Below, in pieces: positions 1-6,724 of a stretch of DNA of 11,646 nucleotides (the first letter of the stretch is position 1; every line of letters begins with the position of its first letter). A program made the position numbers and the translations under genes. The stretch is from Planctomycetota bacterium (GTDB lineage Bacteria; Planctomycetota; Phycisphaerae; WQYP01): positions 1 through 11,646 of the forward strand of contig JAKAYZ010000012.1 in the NCBI GenBank assembly GCA_021816165.1, given 5' to 3'. The notes under the pieces were generated by a model. It ran no database searches and had not been told where the DNA came from. It saw nothing but the letters and a program-made list of their open reading frames with translations.

Positions 1-118
1 GTCTTCCGGCTTTGCGGTTCGGCCGATACCCAAAATGTCATAATAATCCCGCGGTGTTCCAGCCATGGCGAACAACCTCATCTATCAAGTTCAAATTGCA
101 CGGCGGCCGTCCACAGCG

Positions 119-138
119 GACCGTGCAGCCGGACGGTC
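119..138. repeat. Small perfect inverted repeat upstream of nadK
   Basis: GACCGT at 119-124 and ACGGTC at 133-138 form a perfect 6-base stem with an 8-base loop. No T-run follows, so it is not a standard intrinsic terminator. It could belong to the end of a gene lying before the window or be chance in GC-rich DNA. Nothing in 1-245 reads as a convincing protein. Confidence 0.25.
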
Positions 139-172
139 TTCAGCTGCGCACGACAGCCCGCCTGCTCGGTTC

Positions 173-187
173 CCGATATTATATCGG
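173..187. promoter_or_regulatory. 15-base near-palindrome, possible operator upstream of nadK
   Basis: CCGATAT (173-179), one central T, then ATATCGG (181-187) form a perfect 7+7 inverted repeat. It lies about 60 bases before the nadK start in an otherwise GC-rich leader. The symmetry and A+T-rich core resemble a binding site for a dimeric regulator, but no regulator is identified and the role is inferred. Confidence 0.3.
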
Positions 188-232
188 CCCGGCGGCCCGA
201 CGGCAGGGCTGGCCGTGGAAAGCCGGTGCGGG

Positions 233-238
233 TATTTT
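233..238 (+). promoter_or_regulatory. Probable -10 element of a leaderless nadK transcript
   Basis: TATTTT (4 of 6 matches to TATAAT) ends 7 bases before the chosen nadK ATG at 246, so transcription would start at or next to the start codon. The hexamer 17 bases upstream (TGGCCG, 210-215) is a poor -35 match. No Shine-Dalgarno sequence is near the ATG, which fits a leaderless message. Confidence 0.35.
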
Positions 239-245
239 ACGCTGC

Positions 246-1106
246 ATGAGAGTCGGATTAATAGCCAATTCCACCAAGCCGGACGCCGTGAGCGCCGCGG
301 GCCATGTATTGGAATTGCTGAAAAGTCATCGGAACTGCGGGGCGTTGGAGGTCATGGAACCGGCCGCGCCGGCACAACTGGAGGCGTTTAAGCCGGATAT
401 TCTGGTAATTTTCGGCGGGGACGGCACCATTCTGCAGGCGGCGCGGTTTATCGCCGGCATTCATGCCCGTATTGTGGGAATCAACTTCGGAAAACTCGGC
501 TATCTGGCCGCATTTTCCATGGAGGAATTCGGGCGGAATGTGGATTTAATTTTATCCGGCAACGCACCGGAAACGCAGCGCATGATGCTGGAAGGCGTGA
601 TATGGGAAGCCGGAACGTCACCCGGCGAGCCGGACCGCAGCGTTTTTTCCTGTCCGGCATTGAATGATGTGGCGCTTAACGCCGGTCTGCCGTTTCGTAT
701 GCTGGACATGCGGGTTTCATTCAACAGCCAACCGACCGTAAGTTTTCGCGGGGACGGACTGATCGTGTCCACCGCTTCCGGATCAACAGGATATAACCTT
801 TCCGCGGGCGGGCCGTTGATTTCACCGGAATTGGCGGCGCTGGTGGTCACGCCGATTTGCGCCCACTCGCTGTCCTTTCGTCCGGTGGTGCTGTCCGCCG
901 ACGGGGTGGTGCGAATTGACGCCACGCGGGTAAATCCGGGGACGATGGTCAGTTTTGACGGGCAGGTGAATCGGCCGTTGGCCGCCGGGCAGCACATCAT
1001 TGTCCGGCGTTCGGCGCATGCCCTGCGGCTGGTGGAGAATCCGGCATTGTCTCACTGGAATATGCTGGCGCGCAAATTGGGCTGGGCGCAGAATCCAATG
1101 GCGTAA
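246..1106 (+). CDS. nadK: NAD kinase (ATP/polyphosphate-NAD kinase)
   Basis: Cytosolic enzyme that phosphorylates NAD to NADP. From the ATG at 246 the product has 286 residues, normal for the family. The diagnostic motifs are in order: GGDGT at 57-61, the N-x-G-x-LGYLA segment at 80-88, ND at 140-141, and the GDGLIVSTASGSTGY block (about 169-183) followed by SAGGP, which forms the nucleotide-binding C-terminal domain. FDGQ at 237-240 and the closing NPALSHWNMLARKLGW are also typical. The reading frame is open back to 12, but the extra N-terminal residues are basic, low-complexity and unlike NadK, while MRVGLIANSTKP is a standard NadK beginning. There is no Shine-Dalgarno sequence; a -10-like hexamer lies 7 bases upstream. 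The assignment is firm and the start is well supported. Confidence 0.95.
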   Translation: MRVGLIANSTKPDAVSAAGHVLELLKSHRNCGALEVMEPAAPAQLEAFKPDILVIFGGDGTILQAARFIAGIHARIVGINFGKLGYLAAFSMEEFGRNVDLILSGNAPETQRMMLEGVIWEAGTSPGEPDRSVFSCPALNDVALNAGLPFRMLDMRVSFNSQPTVSFRGDGLIVSTASGSTGYNLSAGGPLISPELAALVVTPICAHSLSFRPVVLSADGVVRIDATRVNPGTMVSFDGQVNRPLAAGQHIIVRRSAHALRLVENPALSHWNMLARKLGWAQNPMA

Positions 1107-1160
1107 GCAGATCATGCGCCGCCGCGCGTGCCGGCCCTTACGCGGCTGGTTGTACGGCGG

Positions 1161-1190
1161 CCGGGCAACCCCGCCCGGTGGAGGGCTTTT
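1161..1190 (+). terminator. Hairpin after nadK, possible weak terminator
   Basis: CCGGGC (1161-1166) and GCCCGG (1173-1178) form a perfect 6-base stem around AACCCC. Only a four-T run follows, at 1187-1190 and 8 bases away, so it is not a classical intrinsic terminator. It lies in the 117-base gap between nadK and the next gene and could be a terminator, a structured leader, or part of a short sequence shared with 10145-10197. Confidence 0.3.
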
Positions 1191-1209
1191 GCTGCCGCCG
1201 CGGGCCTGT

Positions 1210-1215
1210 TACCAT
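1210..1215 (+). promoter_or_regulatory. Probable -10 element for the membrane-protein gene
   Basis: TACCAT matches TATAAT at 4 of 6 positions, including the key TA and final T, and ends 8 bases before the ATG at 1224. TTGCTG at 1189-1194 gives only a partial -35 with a short 15-base spacer. AGGCGG (1216-1221) is just 2 bases from the ATG, too close to act as a Shine-Dalgarno site, so a leaderless or near-leaderless message is the simpler reading. Confidence 0.3.
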
Positions 1216-1223
1216 AGGCGGCC

Positions 1224-3044
1224 ATGACGCAGAAATCATCAGTTTCATCCCCAACGCCGTCCGCGGAGCTCGTGACCTGCGGGCAGGCGGACTGGCCGGC
1301 GCGATTCGGTTTTTGCCGCCTGTTTCGTGCGTTTCGTCTGGCGATAGAACCGGCGAACTGGCTGGCGGCGCTTTTGGCGGTTGTCTGCATTTACACGGCG
1401 GGGCGGGTTTTTGACGGCATATGGGGTCCGCAGGTTATTTCCGGGGAAATCAGTACATTTCAATCCATGAAAGCTGCCGACTATCGGCACTACGTGCTGC
1501 AGGCTCAGGATAACCGCGGGCAGTTGTTAACGCAGGTGCTGGATACCTATGCCGGTAATTTGTCCTCGGCGCAGATCGCCGCTGAAAGCCGCAATCCGCG
1601 GGCGGCCTATGCCTCACTCCGGGCGGCGTTTGAAAAACAGTTTCAGCGCAGCGTCGCGGACAGTTATCAGATTACCCCCACCGCGGCCGACGGCAGCACC
1701 GTGAGGCCCTCAAAGCTGCGGCAACGCGCAGCCAAAATGCTGTTGGCACAAATGAACGCGCTGCGGCATACCGTCGGACGGGGGATTTTTGACGCGGCGA
1801 TGCGCTTTGAATGTCTGAAGTTTTCGCGGCTTTTGGATGCGGCACTGGGCATCATTCGCGTGGCGCCGGAGGGGAATTCAACGGCCGCACAGGGCGACGG
1901 TTCCGGCAGGGCGCCGGTGTGGCGGCTGCAACTGGCCGTGGCGCCGGGTTCCGTGCATCGCGTATGGAAGTCCGATACGGTGGCGGGTTGCCTGATTAAT
2001 ATGGTTGTCACGGTGCCGGAGTGGCTTATTCTGGGCACCGCTCCCATGCAGCGGGGCGCCCATGAAAGTGCGGTGGTGTTGTTGTTCCGCCGCACCGGAT
2101 ATATCGTGAGTTTGCTGGTGTTTCTGGGGATAAGCCTTGCGGCGATTGCATTTGCCGGGGCCTTCATTTGCCGCTATTCGGCGTTGAAGCTGGCCGGTCA
2201 GGATCCGGAGATCCGGCCGGTCATTCGGTTTGTGCGGGCGCATATTGGGTCGTTTATCAAAGCACCGTTGCTGCCGTTGGCCACGATTGCCGGCACGTCA
2301 CTGGCATTCGGTGTTATCGCGATGGCCGGCGCGATTCCGATTCTGGGTGAAATTTTGATCGGGTTCGGATTTGTTGTATTTCTGCTGGGCGGCCTGATTA
2401 TCATGCTGATGGTGCTGGGGCTGCTGGGCGGGGCGACGCTTATTTATCCCACGCTGGCGGTGGAAGGTTCGGATTCGTTTGACGCCATCAGCCGCAGTTT
2501 CAGCTATGTGTACTCCCGGCCGTGGCGACTGCTGTTTTACAGCATCTGCTCGCTGATTTACGGCGCGCTGACCTATTTATTCCTTACCTTCGCCCTGTTT
2601 GTGCTGCTGTCTGCGACCCACGCCGTTGCCGGATGGGGCATGAGCTTTTTCGGTGTGACGCACGGATGGTACACAGGCGGAGGCAAACTGGACAGCATGT
2701 GGGCGGCGCCGCGATTCAGCCGTCTTGTTCCGCCGATCAACTGGTGGGCGATGAACTGGAGTGAATACATCGGGGCGATGGGGCTTTACTTCTGGCTGTT
2801 TTTACTGGTAAGCCTGCTGGGCGCGTATGTGATATCATTCGGCTTTACCAGCAGCACCATCATGTATCTGTTGGTAAGACAGAATGTGGACGGTCAGCCG
2901 CTGACGGAAGTATCGGCCGATGTCGGCGATACCGGCCTGGGGCGCAAGATGCCGGCCATTCCCGCACCCGCGGGCGCCGGCGAGCCGCCGCCGGTTGCGT
3001 CTGCCGACCTCGGCGGCGAGTCATCGGAAACGCAAGCACCATGA
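1224..3044 (+). CDS. Multi-pass membrane protein of unknown function
   Basis: A 606-residue protein I cannot assign to a named function. One hydrophobic segment lies near residues 46-66. A soluble region of about 220 residues (67-290) follows, rich in Ala, Arg and Gln and presumably extracytoplasmic. The C-terminal half is strongly hydrophobic: segments near 292-318, 347-372, 376-408 (two passes or a re-entrant pair), 434-465 and 514-552. Between the core helices is an amphipathic stretch with SFDAISRSFSYVYSRPWRLL (418-437), a kind of motif I recall from uncharacterised planctomycete membrane proteins. The tail (570-606) is Pro/Ala/Gly-rich and probably disordered. The stop overlaps the start of the peptidase gene (ATGA at 3041-3044), so the two are translationally coupled. 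A transporter, assembly factor or stress-related membrane protein are all possible. Confidence 0.85.
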   Translation: MTQKSSVSSPTPSAELVTCGQADWPARFGFCRLFRAFRLAIEPANWLAALLAVVCIYTAGRVFDGIWGPQVISGEISTFQSMKAADYRHYVLQAQDNRGQLLTQVLDTYAGNLSSAQIAAESRNPRAAYASLRAAFEKQFQRSVADSYQITPTAADGSTVRPSKLRQRAAKMLLAQMNALRHTVGRGIFDAAMRFECLKFSRLLDAALGIIRVAPEGNSTAAQGDGSGRAPVWRLQLAVAPGSVHRVWKSDTVAGCLINMVVTVPEWLILGTAPMQRGAHESAVVLLFRRTGYIVSLLVFLGISLAAIAFAGAFICRYSALKLAGQDPEIRPVIRFVRAHIGSFIKAPLLPLATIAGTSLAFGVIAMAGAIPILGEILIGFGFVVFLLGGLIIMLMVLGLLGGATLIYPTLAVEGSDSFDAISRSFSYVYSRPWRLLFYSICSLIYGALTYLFLTFALFVLLSATHAVAGWGMSFFGVTHGWYTGGGKLDSMWAAPRFSRLVPPINWWAMNWSEYIGAMGLYFWLFLLVSLLGAYVISFGFTSSTIMYLLVRQNVDGQPLTEVSADVGDTGLGRKMPAIPAPAGAGEPPPVASADLGGESSETQAP

Positions 3045-4252
3045 GCGAAGATCTGACAATTCTCGCCGGTCTGTGCGATGTTCCCACCGCACCTTATGCG
3101 GAAGCATACGTCGTGGCGTATATCCGGCACTGGGCCGGATCCCCGGAGCGGAAATCCGCGATTGAGGTGCGCACGGATGCCGTCGGCAATCTGCATCTTT
3201 TATACCGCGCCGCGGCGGACCATGTGCCGGAACTGGTGCTGGAAGCCCATATGGATCACCCCGGCTTCCTGGTGGAGGCGTGCGGTGCGGACGGCGAATT
3301 CACGGCTATTTTTCGCGGGGGAGTTAAACCGAGCTGTTTTGCCGGGGCCAAGGTGCAATTCTGGCTGCCGGACGCCGCCTTGAAATTGCCGCATGATCAG
3401 CCGTTGCTGCCTGCGGGCCGCTGGTTGCCGGCGCGGGTGGCGGCGGTGGAGGCCGCCTCCGGCACGTCGCCGATTCGCGCCAAGCTCGCCTGGCTGCCGG
3501 AATGTCTGCCGGAGCAGGTGCGGCGTATTGGGCCGGGCAGCATAGGGATGTGGGCTTTACCCGATTCGCATTGCCTTGATCGGATGTTTGCCGCCCGCGT
3601 ATGCGACGACCTCGCCGGCGCGGCGGTGGGGCTGTATGTACTTGACCGGTTGATCGACGGGAAGGTTGCGGCGAATGTCCGTCTTTTGCTGACCCGGGCG
3701 GAAGAGGTCGGTTTTGCCGGCGCGCTGGCCGCGGCCGTCCGCGAATTGATTCCCGCCGGCTGTGCCGTTATCGGCATTGAAACCAGCCGGGCAATGCCGC
3801 ATGCCCCTCAGGGACGCGGGCCGGTGATTCGTGTGGGGGATAAAACAATGACATTCAGCCCGTCGCTGACGCGATTTATTTCGATGCGTGCCGGCGGGAT
3901 TGCCGATCAGGACAACGCGTTTGCCTTTCAGCGGCAGTTGATGGACGGCGGAACCTGCGATTCAACGGCGTTTGCGGCCTTCGGGTATGATGCTGCGGCG
4001 GTTTGCCTGGCGCTGGGCAATTATCACAACATGGCCGACGCGGACTCCCCGGCGGCAATACCGACAGCCGGCGCGCATATTGCGGCGGAAACGATTCACC
4101 TGGATGATTTTTTCGGACTGGTGCGGTTGTTGACGGATGTGGCGGCGAATTTCAGCGCCTATGCGCCGGACCATGGCGCCCTGCGGCAGAGATTATTGAC
4201 CATGTATGAACGGGAACAAAAGTGCAGGCTGGAGTCCTTTGATCTTCTGTAA
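3041..4252 (+). CDS. M42-family metallo-aminopeptidase-like protein
   Basis: A 403-residue protein of the M42 (glutamyl aminopeptidase/FrvX/tetrahedral aminopeptidase) class, a dinuclear-metal exopeptidase that trims peptides in the cytosol. Metal and catalytic motifs are in the family order: HMD at 70-72, a DD pair at 189-190 (bridging Asp), the EE pair at 221-222 (catalytic base and ligand) in a TRAEEVGFAGA context, IGIE with E247 where M42 members usually carry Asp, and the final His at 329 in NYHNM. The region between the first His and the DD pair corresponds to the inserted PDZ-like lid domain. There is no signal peptide or membrane segment. The start is fixed by the ATGA overlap with the upstream membrane-protein gene; no good Shine-Dalgarno is seen, so coupling probably drives translation. 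The substrate is not predictable. Confidence 0.85.
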   Translation: MSEDLTILAGLCDVPTAPYAEAYVVAYIRHWAGSPERKSAIEVRTDAVGNLHLLYRAAADHVPELVLEAHMDHPGFLVEACGADGEFTAIFRGGVKPSCFAGAKVQFWLPDAALKLPHDQPLLPAGRWLPARVAAVEAASGTSPIRAKLAWLPECLPEQVRRIGPGSIGMWALPDSHCLDRMFAARVCDDLAGAAVGLYVLDRLIDGKVAANVRLLLTRAEEVGFAGALAAAVRELIPAGCAVIGIETSRAMPHAPQGRGPVIRVGDKTMTFSPSLTRFISMRAGGIADQDNAFAFQRQLMDGGTCDSTAFAAFGYDAAAVCLALGNYHNMADADSPAAIPTAGAHIAAETIHLDDFFGLVRLLTDVAANFSAYAPDHGALRQRLLTMYEREQKCRLESFDLL

Positions 4253-4260
4253 AGTCGCGG

Positions 4261-4281
4261 CGGCGGATGGTCGACCCGCCG
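4261..4281 (+). terminator. GC-rich hairpin just after the M42 peptidase gene
   Basis: CGGCGG (4261-4266) and CCGCCG (4276-4281) form a perfect 6-base stem with a 9-base loop, starting 8 bases after the peptidase stop codon. No T-run follows. It may be a weak or factor-assisted terminator separating this transcript from the E2 promoter downstream. Confidence 0.25.
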
Positions 4282-4296
4282 AAGTCGCCGTGGCGC

Positions 4297-4325
4297 TTAA
4301 CGTACCGGCCAAACCGGGCTACACT
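4297..4325 (+). promoter_or_regulatory. Predicted promoter for the leader ORF and pyruvate dehydrogenase E2 gene
   Basis: A -35-like TTAACG (4297-4302) and a -10-like TACACT (4320-4325) are separated by the optimal 17 bases; each matches the consensus at 4 of 6 positions. Transcription would start near 4332, which is the A of the ATG of a 12-codon ORF. The promoter lies in the 128-base gap after the peptidase gene. Confidence 0.45.
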
Positions 4326-4331
4326 ATAGCA

Positions 4332-4370
4332 ATGTTCCGGTCCGATGCGCGGACTGAAGAAGGCGATTAA
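4332..4370 (+). CDS. Putative 12-codon leader ORF ahead of the E2 gene
   Basis: ATG at 4332 opens a short frame encoding MFRSDARTEEGD and ends with TAA at 4368-4370. Its ATG sits 6 bases after a -10-like hexamer, so it would be read from a leaderless mRNA. Its stop codon overlaps the A-rich start of the AAAGGA ribosome-binding site for the E2 gene at 4381. This geometry suits translational coupling or re-initiation. The peptide resembles nothing I know, and such a short ORF could be chance; only its position argues for it. Confidence 0.3.
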   Translation: MFRSDARTEEGD

Positions 4371-4380
4371 AGGACCCAAA

Positions 4381-5667
4381 ATGCCCATTGAAATTACCAT
4401 GCCCAAGCTTTCCGACACCATGACAGACGGCACACTTGTTCGCTGGGTTAAAAAGGAAAATGAAGCGATTAAACCCGGCGACATCCTTGCGGAGGTCGAG
4501 ACGGACAAGGCGACTCAGGAACTGGAGGCGTTTGAAGCCGGGACCGTGGCTAAAATCGTGATCCCGGAAGGTGGAAAAGTTCCGGTGGGCGGTTTAATTG
4601 TGGTGTTGGCCAAACCGGGGGAGGATGTAGCCGCGGTGGCCAAAGGAGTGGCGACTAGTTCGGTGAAGGCCGCCGCGCCGGCAGCTGCAGCACCAGCGAC
4701 ATCCGCACCGGCCGCTGTCCCGATTCCCGCACCGGCCCCCGCGCCGGTTGTAACCGCCGCTCCGGCTCCCGCAGCGGCATCAGCCCCGGCGCCGGCGGAC
4801 GGGCGCCAGACCGGGCGTATTTCGCCGTTGGCGAAAAAGATTGCTCAGGAAATGGGCGTAAACCTGTCCGGCCTGCAAGGCAGCGGTCCGGACGGTCGAA
4901 TTATCAAACGGGATGTGCTTTCCGCATCCACCGGCGGCGCCCCCGTGGCGAAGCGATCGGCCGCAGCTGCACCGGTCGCGGTTCTGGAAGCGAAAACCAT
5001 TCCGTTGTCCAGCATCCGGCAGACCATTGCCCGGCGGCTGCTGGAAGCCAAACAGACAATTCCGCATTTTTATGTATCCATTGATGTGCAGATGGACGCA
5101 CTGCTTTCACTGCGCAAAGCGGCCAATGAGCAGCTTGCCCCGGTGAAGCTCAGCGTGACGGACTTTATCGCCAAAGCGGTGGCCACCGCCATTTCCCAGA
5201 CGCCGGCCATTAATGCGAGCTTTACACCCACGGCCATTGTGCAGCATGGGACGGTGCACCTGGGAATCGCCGTGGCAATTGATGACGGGCTGGTGGTGCC
5301 GGTGGTGCGCGACGCCCAAACCAAAGGAATCCGGCAGATATCCGCGGAGATCAAGGAACTTGCCGACTTGGCCAGAACCCGCAAACTCAAGGCCGGCCAG
5401 ATGGGCGGCAGCACGTTTACGATAAGCAATTTGGGGATGTACGGCATCCGCGAATTCCAGGCCATTGTCAATCCTCCCGAGGCGTCAATTCTGGCCGTGG
5501 GCGGAACCGAAGCGCGACCGGTGGTAAAAAACGGGCAGGTGGTTCCGGCGCAGGTCATGACGTTGTCGCTCTCATCGGATCATCGCGTGCTCGACGGCGC
5601 ACTGGCGGCGGAATTTTTAAGCCGGCTCAAGGGTATACTGGAAAATCCGCTGGCCATGCTGATTTAA
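4381..5667 (+). CDS. pdhC: Pyruvate dehydrogenase E2 component (dihydrolipoyllysine acetyltransferase)
   Basis: The core subunit of the 2-oxoacid dehydrogenase complex, which transfers acetyl groups from E1 through its lipoyl arm to CoA. From ATG 4381 it has 428 residues. An N-terminal lipoyl domain (1-80) carries the lipoylated Lys43 in ETDKAT. A flexible Ala/Pro linker (about 95-140) follows, then a peripheral subunit-binding domain (145-180, RISPLAKKIAQEMGV to GRIIKRDVL) and the catalytic acyltransferase domain (about 205-428) with the HRVLDG motif (His401, Asp405). The MPKLSDTM start and the SNLGMYGIREFQAIVNPPE segment point to the pyruvate-type E2. Start 4381 is preferred over an in-frame upstream ATG at 4345 because AAAGGA (4369-4374) lies 6 bases before it and the lipoyl domain starts there. 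There is only one lipoyl domain. No E1 or E3 gene is adjacent, so the complex must be completed by genes elsewhere. Confidence 0.93.
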   Translation: MPIEITMPKLSDTMTDGTLVRWVKKENEAIKPGDILAEVETDKATQELEAFEAGTVAKIVIPEGGKVPVGGLIVVLAKPGEDVAAVAKGVATSSVKAAAPAAAAPATSAPAAVPIPAPAPAPVVTAAPAPAAASAPAPADGRQTGRISPLAKKIAQEMGVNLSGLQGSGPDGRIIKRDVLSASTGGAPVAKRSAAAAPVAVLEAKTIPLSSIRQTIARRLLEAKQTIPHFYVSIDVQMDALLSLRKAANEQLAPVKLSVTDFIAKAVATAISQTPAINASFTPTAIVQHGTVHLGIAVAIDDGLVVPVVRDAQTKGIRQISAEIKELADLARTRKLKAGQMGGSTFTISNLGMYGIREFQAIVNPPEASILAVGGTEARPVVKNGQVVPAQVMTLSLSSDHRVLDGALAAEFLSRLKGILENPLAMLI

Positions 5668-5682
5668 CCGCATAGCGGCAAT

Positions 5683-5712
5683 TTGAAATTAATTTATGCG
5701 CCCGACTATACT
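5683..5712 (+). promoter_or_regulatory. Strong predicted ribF promoter with ATG at +1
   Basis: TTGAAA (5683-5688, 5 of 6 to TTGACA) and TATACT (5707-5712, 5 of 6 to TATAAT) are separated by 18 bases. This is the best sigma-70-type match in the window. The expected start of transcription, about 7 bases past the -10, coincides with the A of the ribF ATG at 5719. The element is unusually A+T-rich for its surroundings. A small hairpin, CCGC-ATA-GCGG (5668-5678), lies between the E2 stop and this promoter. Confidence 0.6.
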
Positions 5713-5718
5713 GCCGGA

Positions 5719-6708
5719 ATGAAAGTCATTCACACGTCGGCCGATTTTTTACCCCAATGGCGCGGCGGCGTCATGTGCATCGGCAATTTTGACGGTGTCC
5801 ACAGGGGCCATGCGCGAATGCTGGCCGCTGGCCGGCGGATCGCCGTGGAGCGCAATCGACCGTTCGTGATCATGACGTTTGATCCGCACCCGATGAACAT
5901 TTTAAAACCCGCCGCCCCGCGGCCGCCGCTGATGACACTGGAGCAGCGACTGGAGGCATTGGAATCATTTTCGCCCGATGCCGTTGTGTTGTACCGCACC
6001 AATGCGGAATTACTGGACATGACGGCCGAGGCGTTCATGGCCGGCGTGCTCCGGGAACAGTTCGCCGTCAGCTGCCTGGTGGAGGGTGCCAATTTTACGT
6101 TTGGCAAAGGCGCCGCCGGAACGGTTGACACGCTCATGGAAAATGCGGCGCGGTTCGGCTGGAAGGCCATGGTTGTGCCCACGCAGGAGGCGGCTCTGGC
6201 GGATCAAACGCTGGTGAATGTCAGCAGCTCGCTGATTCGCTGGCTGGTGGGCCATGGCCGCATGCAGGATGCCGCCGTTCTGCTGGGCCGGCCGTTCACG
6301 CTGCGCGGGCAGGTGGAACAGGGAGACCGGCGCGGGCGATTGCTTGGCTATCCCACCGTTAATCTGCAAACCTCGCAGCTTATTCCGGCGGATGGGGTTT
6401 ACGGCGGATGGGCGGTAACGGCCGGGACTGTCTGTCAGGCGGCTGTCAGCATCGGGACTAATCCGACGTTTCAAGGACAGCAGCGCCGGGTGGAGGCGTT
6501 CCTGCTGGATTTTGACCAGGACCTGTACGGCCGAACGGTGGATCTGGCGTTCGCCATGTTTGTGCGCGATCAGCAGGTTTTTGCCGATGCGGAGGCGCTT
6601 CGTCGGCAGATAGCACACGATGTACGTAAAATTTCCGATGTACTTAAGGCACGCAATATGTCATCTTTCCCGCCGGGGCCGCCGACCGCCGCCGCCGTAA
6701 ATGTTTAA
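5719..6708 (+). CDS. ribF: Bifunctional riboflavin kinase/FAD synthetase
   Basis: This enzyme phosphorylates riboflavin to FMN and then adenylylates FMN to FAD in the cytosol. The 329-residue product has both halves. The N-terminal FAD synthetase domain contains GNFDGVHRGH (22-31), the nucleotidyltransferase signature, plus TFDPHP (53-58), VEGANFTFGKGAAG (121-134) and SSSLIR (169-174). The C-terminal flavokinase domain contains GYPTVNL (210-216), GVYGGW (226-231), IGTNPTF (245-251) and VEAFLLDF with Glu259. A Pro/Ala tail (about 313-329) extends beyond the usual end. A TTG at 5683 is in frame, but it is the -35 hexamer of the predicted promoter; the ATG at 5719 matches the usual RibF N-terminus. 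There is no Shine-Dalgarno sequence, so the mRNA is probably leaderless. The gene is followed after 16 bases by nrnA and likely forms one transcript with it. Confidence 0.95.
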   Translation: MKVIHTSADFLPQWRGGVMCIGNFDGVHRGHARMLAAGRRIAVERNRPFVIMTFDPHPMNILKPAAPRPPLMTLEQRLEALESFSPDAVVLYRTNAELLDMTAEAFMAGVLREQFAVSCLVEGANFTFGKGAAGTVDTLMENAARFGWKAMVVPTQEAALADQTLVNVSSSLIRWLVGHGRMQDAAVLLGRPFTLRGQVEQGDRRGRLLGYPTVNLQTSQLIPADGVYGGWAVTAGTVCQAAVSIGTNPTFQGQQRRVEAFLLDFDQDLYGRTVDLAFAMFVRDQQVFADAEALRRQIAHDVRKISDVLKARNMSSFPPGPPTAAAVNV

Positions 6709-6714
6709 GCAGAC

Positions 6715-6720
6715 AGGAGA
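6715..6720 (+). promoter_or_regulatory. Ribosome-binding site that decides the nrnA start
   Basis: AGGAGA ends 4 bases before the ATG at 6725, a strong Shine-Dalgarno match. It favours 6725 over the in-frame ATG at 6701, which overlaps the ribF stop and has no such site. Confidence 0.7.
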
Positions 6721-6724
6721 CCCA

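Noticed and set aside
12..245. N-terminal extension of the NAD kinase frame back to 12
   Set aside because: The extra 78 residues are arginine/proline-rich and low-quality, do not resemble any NadK N-terminus, and the ATG at 246 begins the conserved MRVGLIANSTKP with a -10-like hexamer just before it.
500..1000. 166-residue minus-strand frame inside nadK
   Set aside because: It is antisense to conserved NadK motifs, has biased Arg/Ser/Pro composition and no recognisable domain; it is a shadow of the GC-rich gene.
4345..4380. Upstream ATG (4345) as the E2 start
   Set aside because: It would add 12 residues before the lipoyl domain and has no ribosome-binding site, whereas AAAGGA lies 6 bases before the ATG at 4381.
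4675..4800. GC-rich low-complexity tract in the E2 gene as a DNA repeat element
   Set aside because: It encodes the Ala/Pro-rich flexible linker normal for E2 proteins between the lipoyl and subunit-binding domains.
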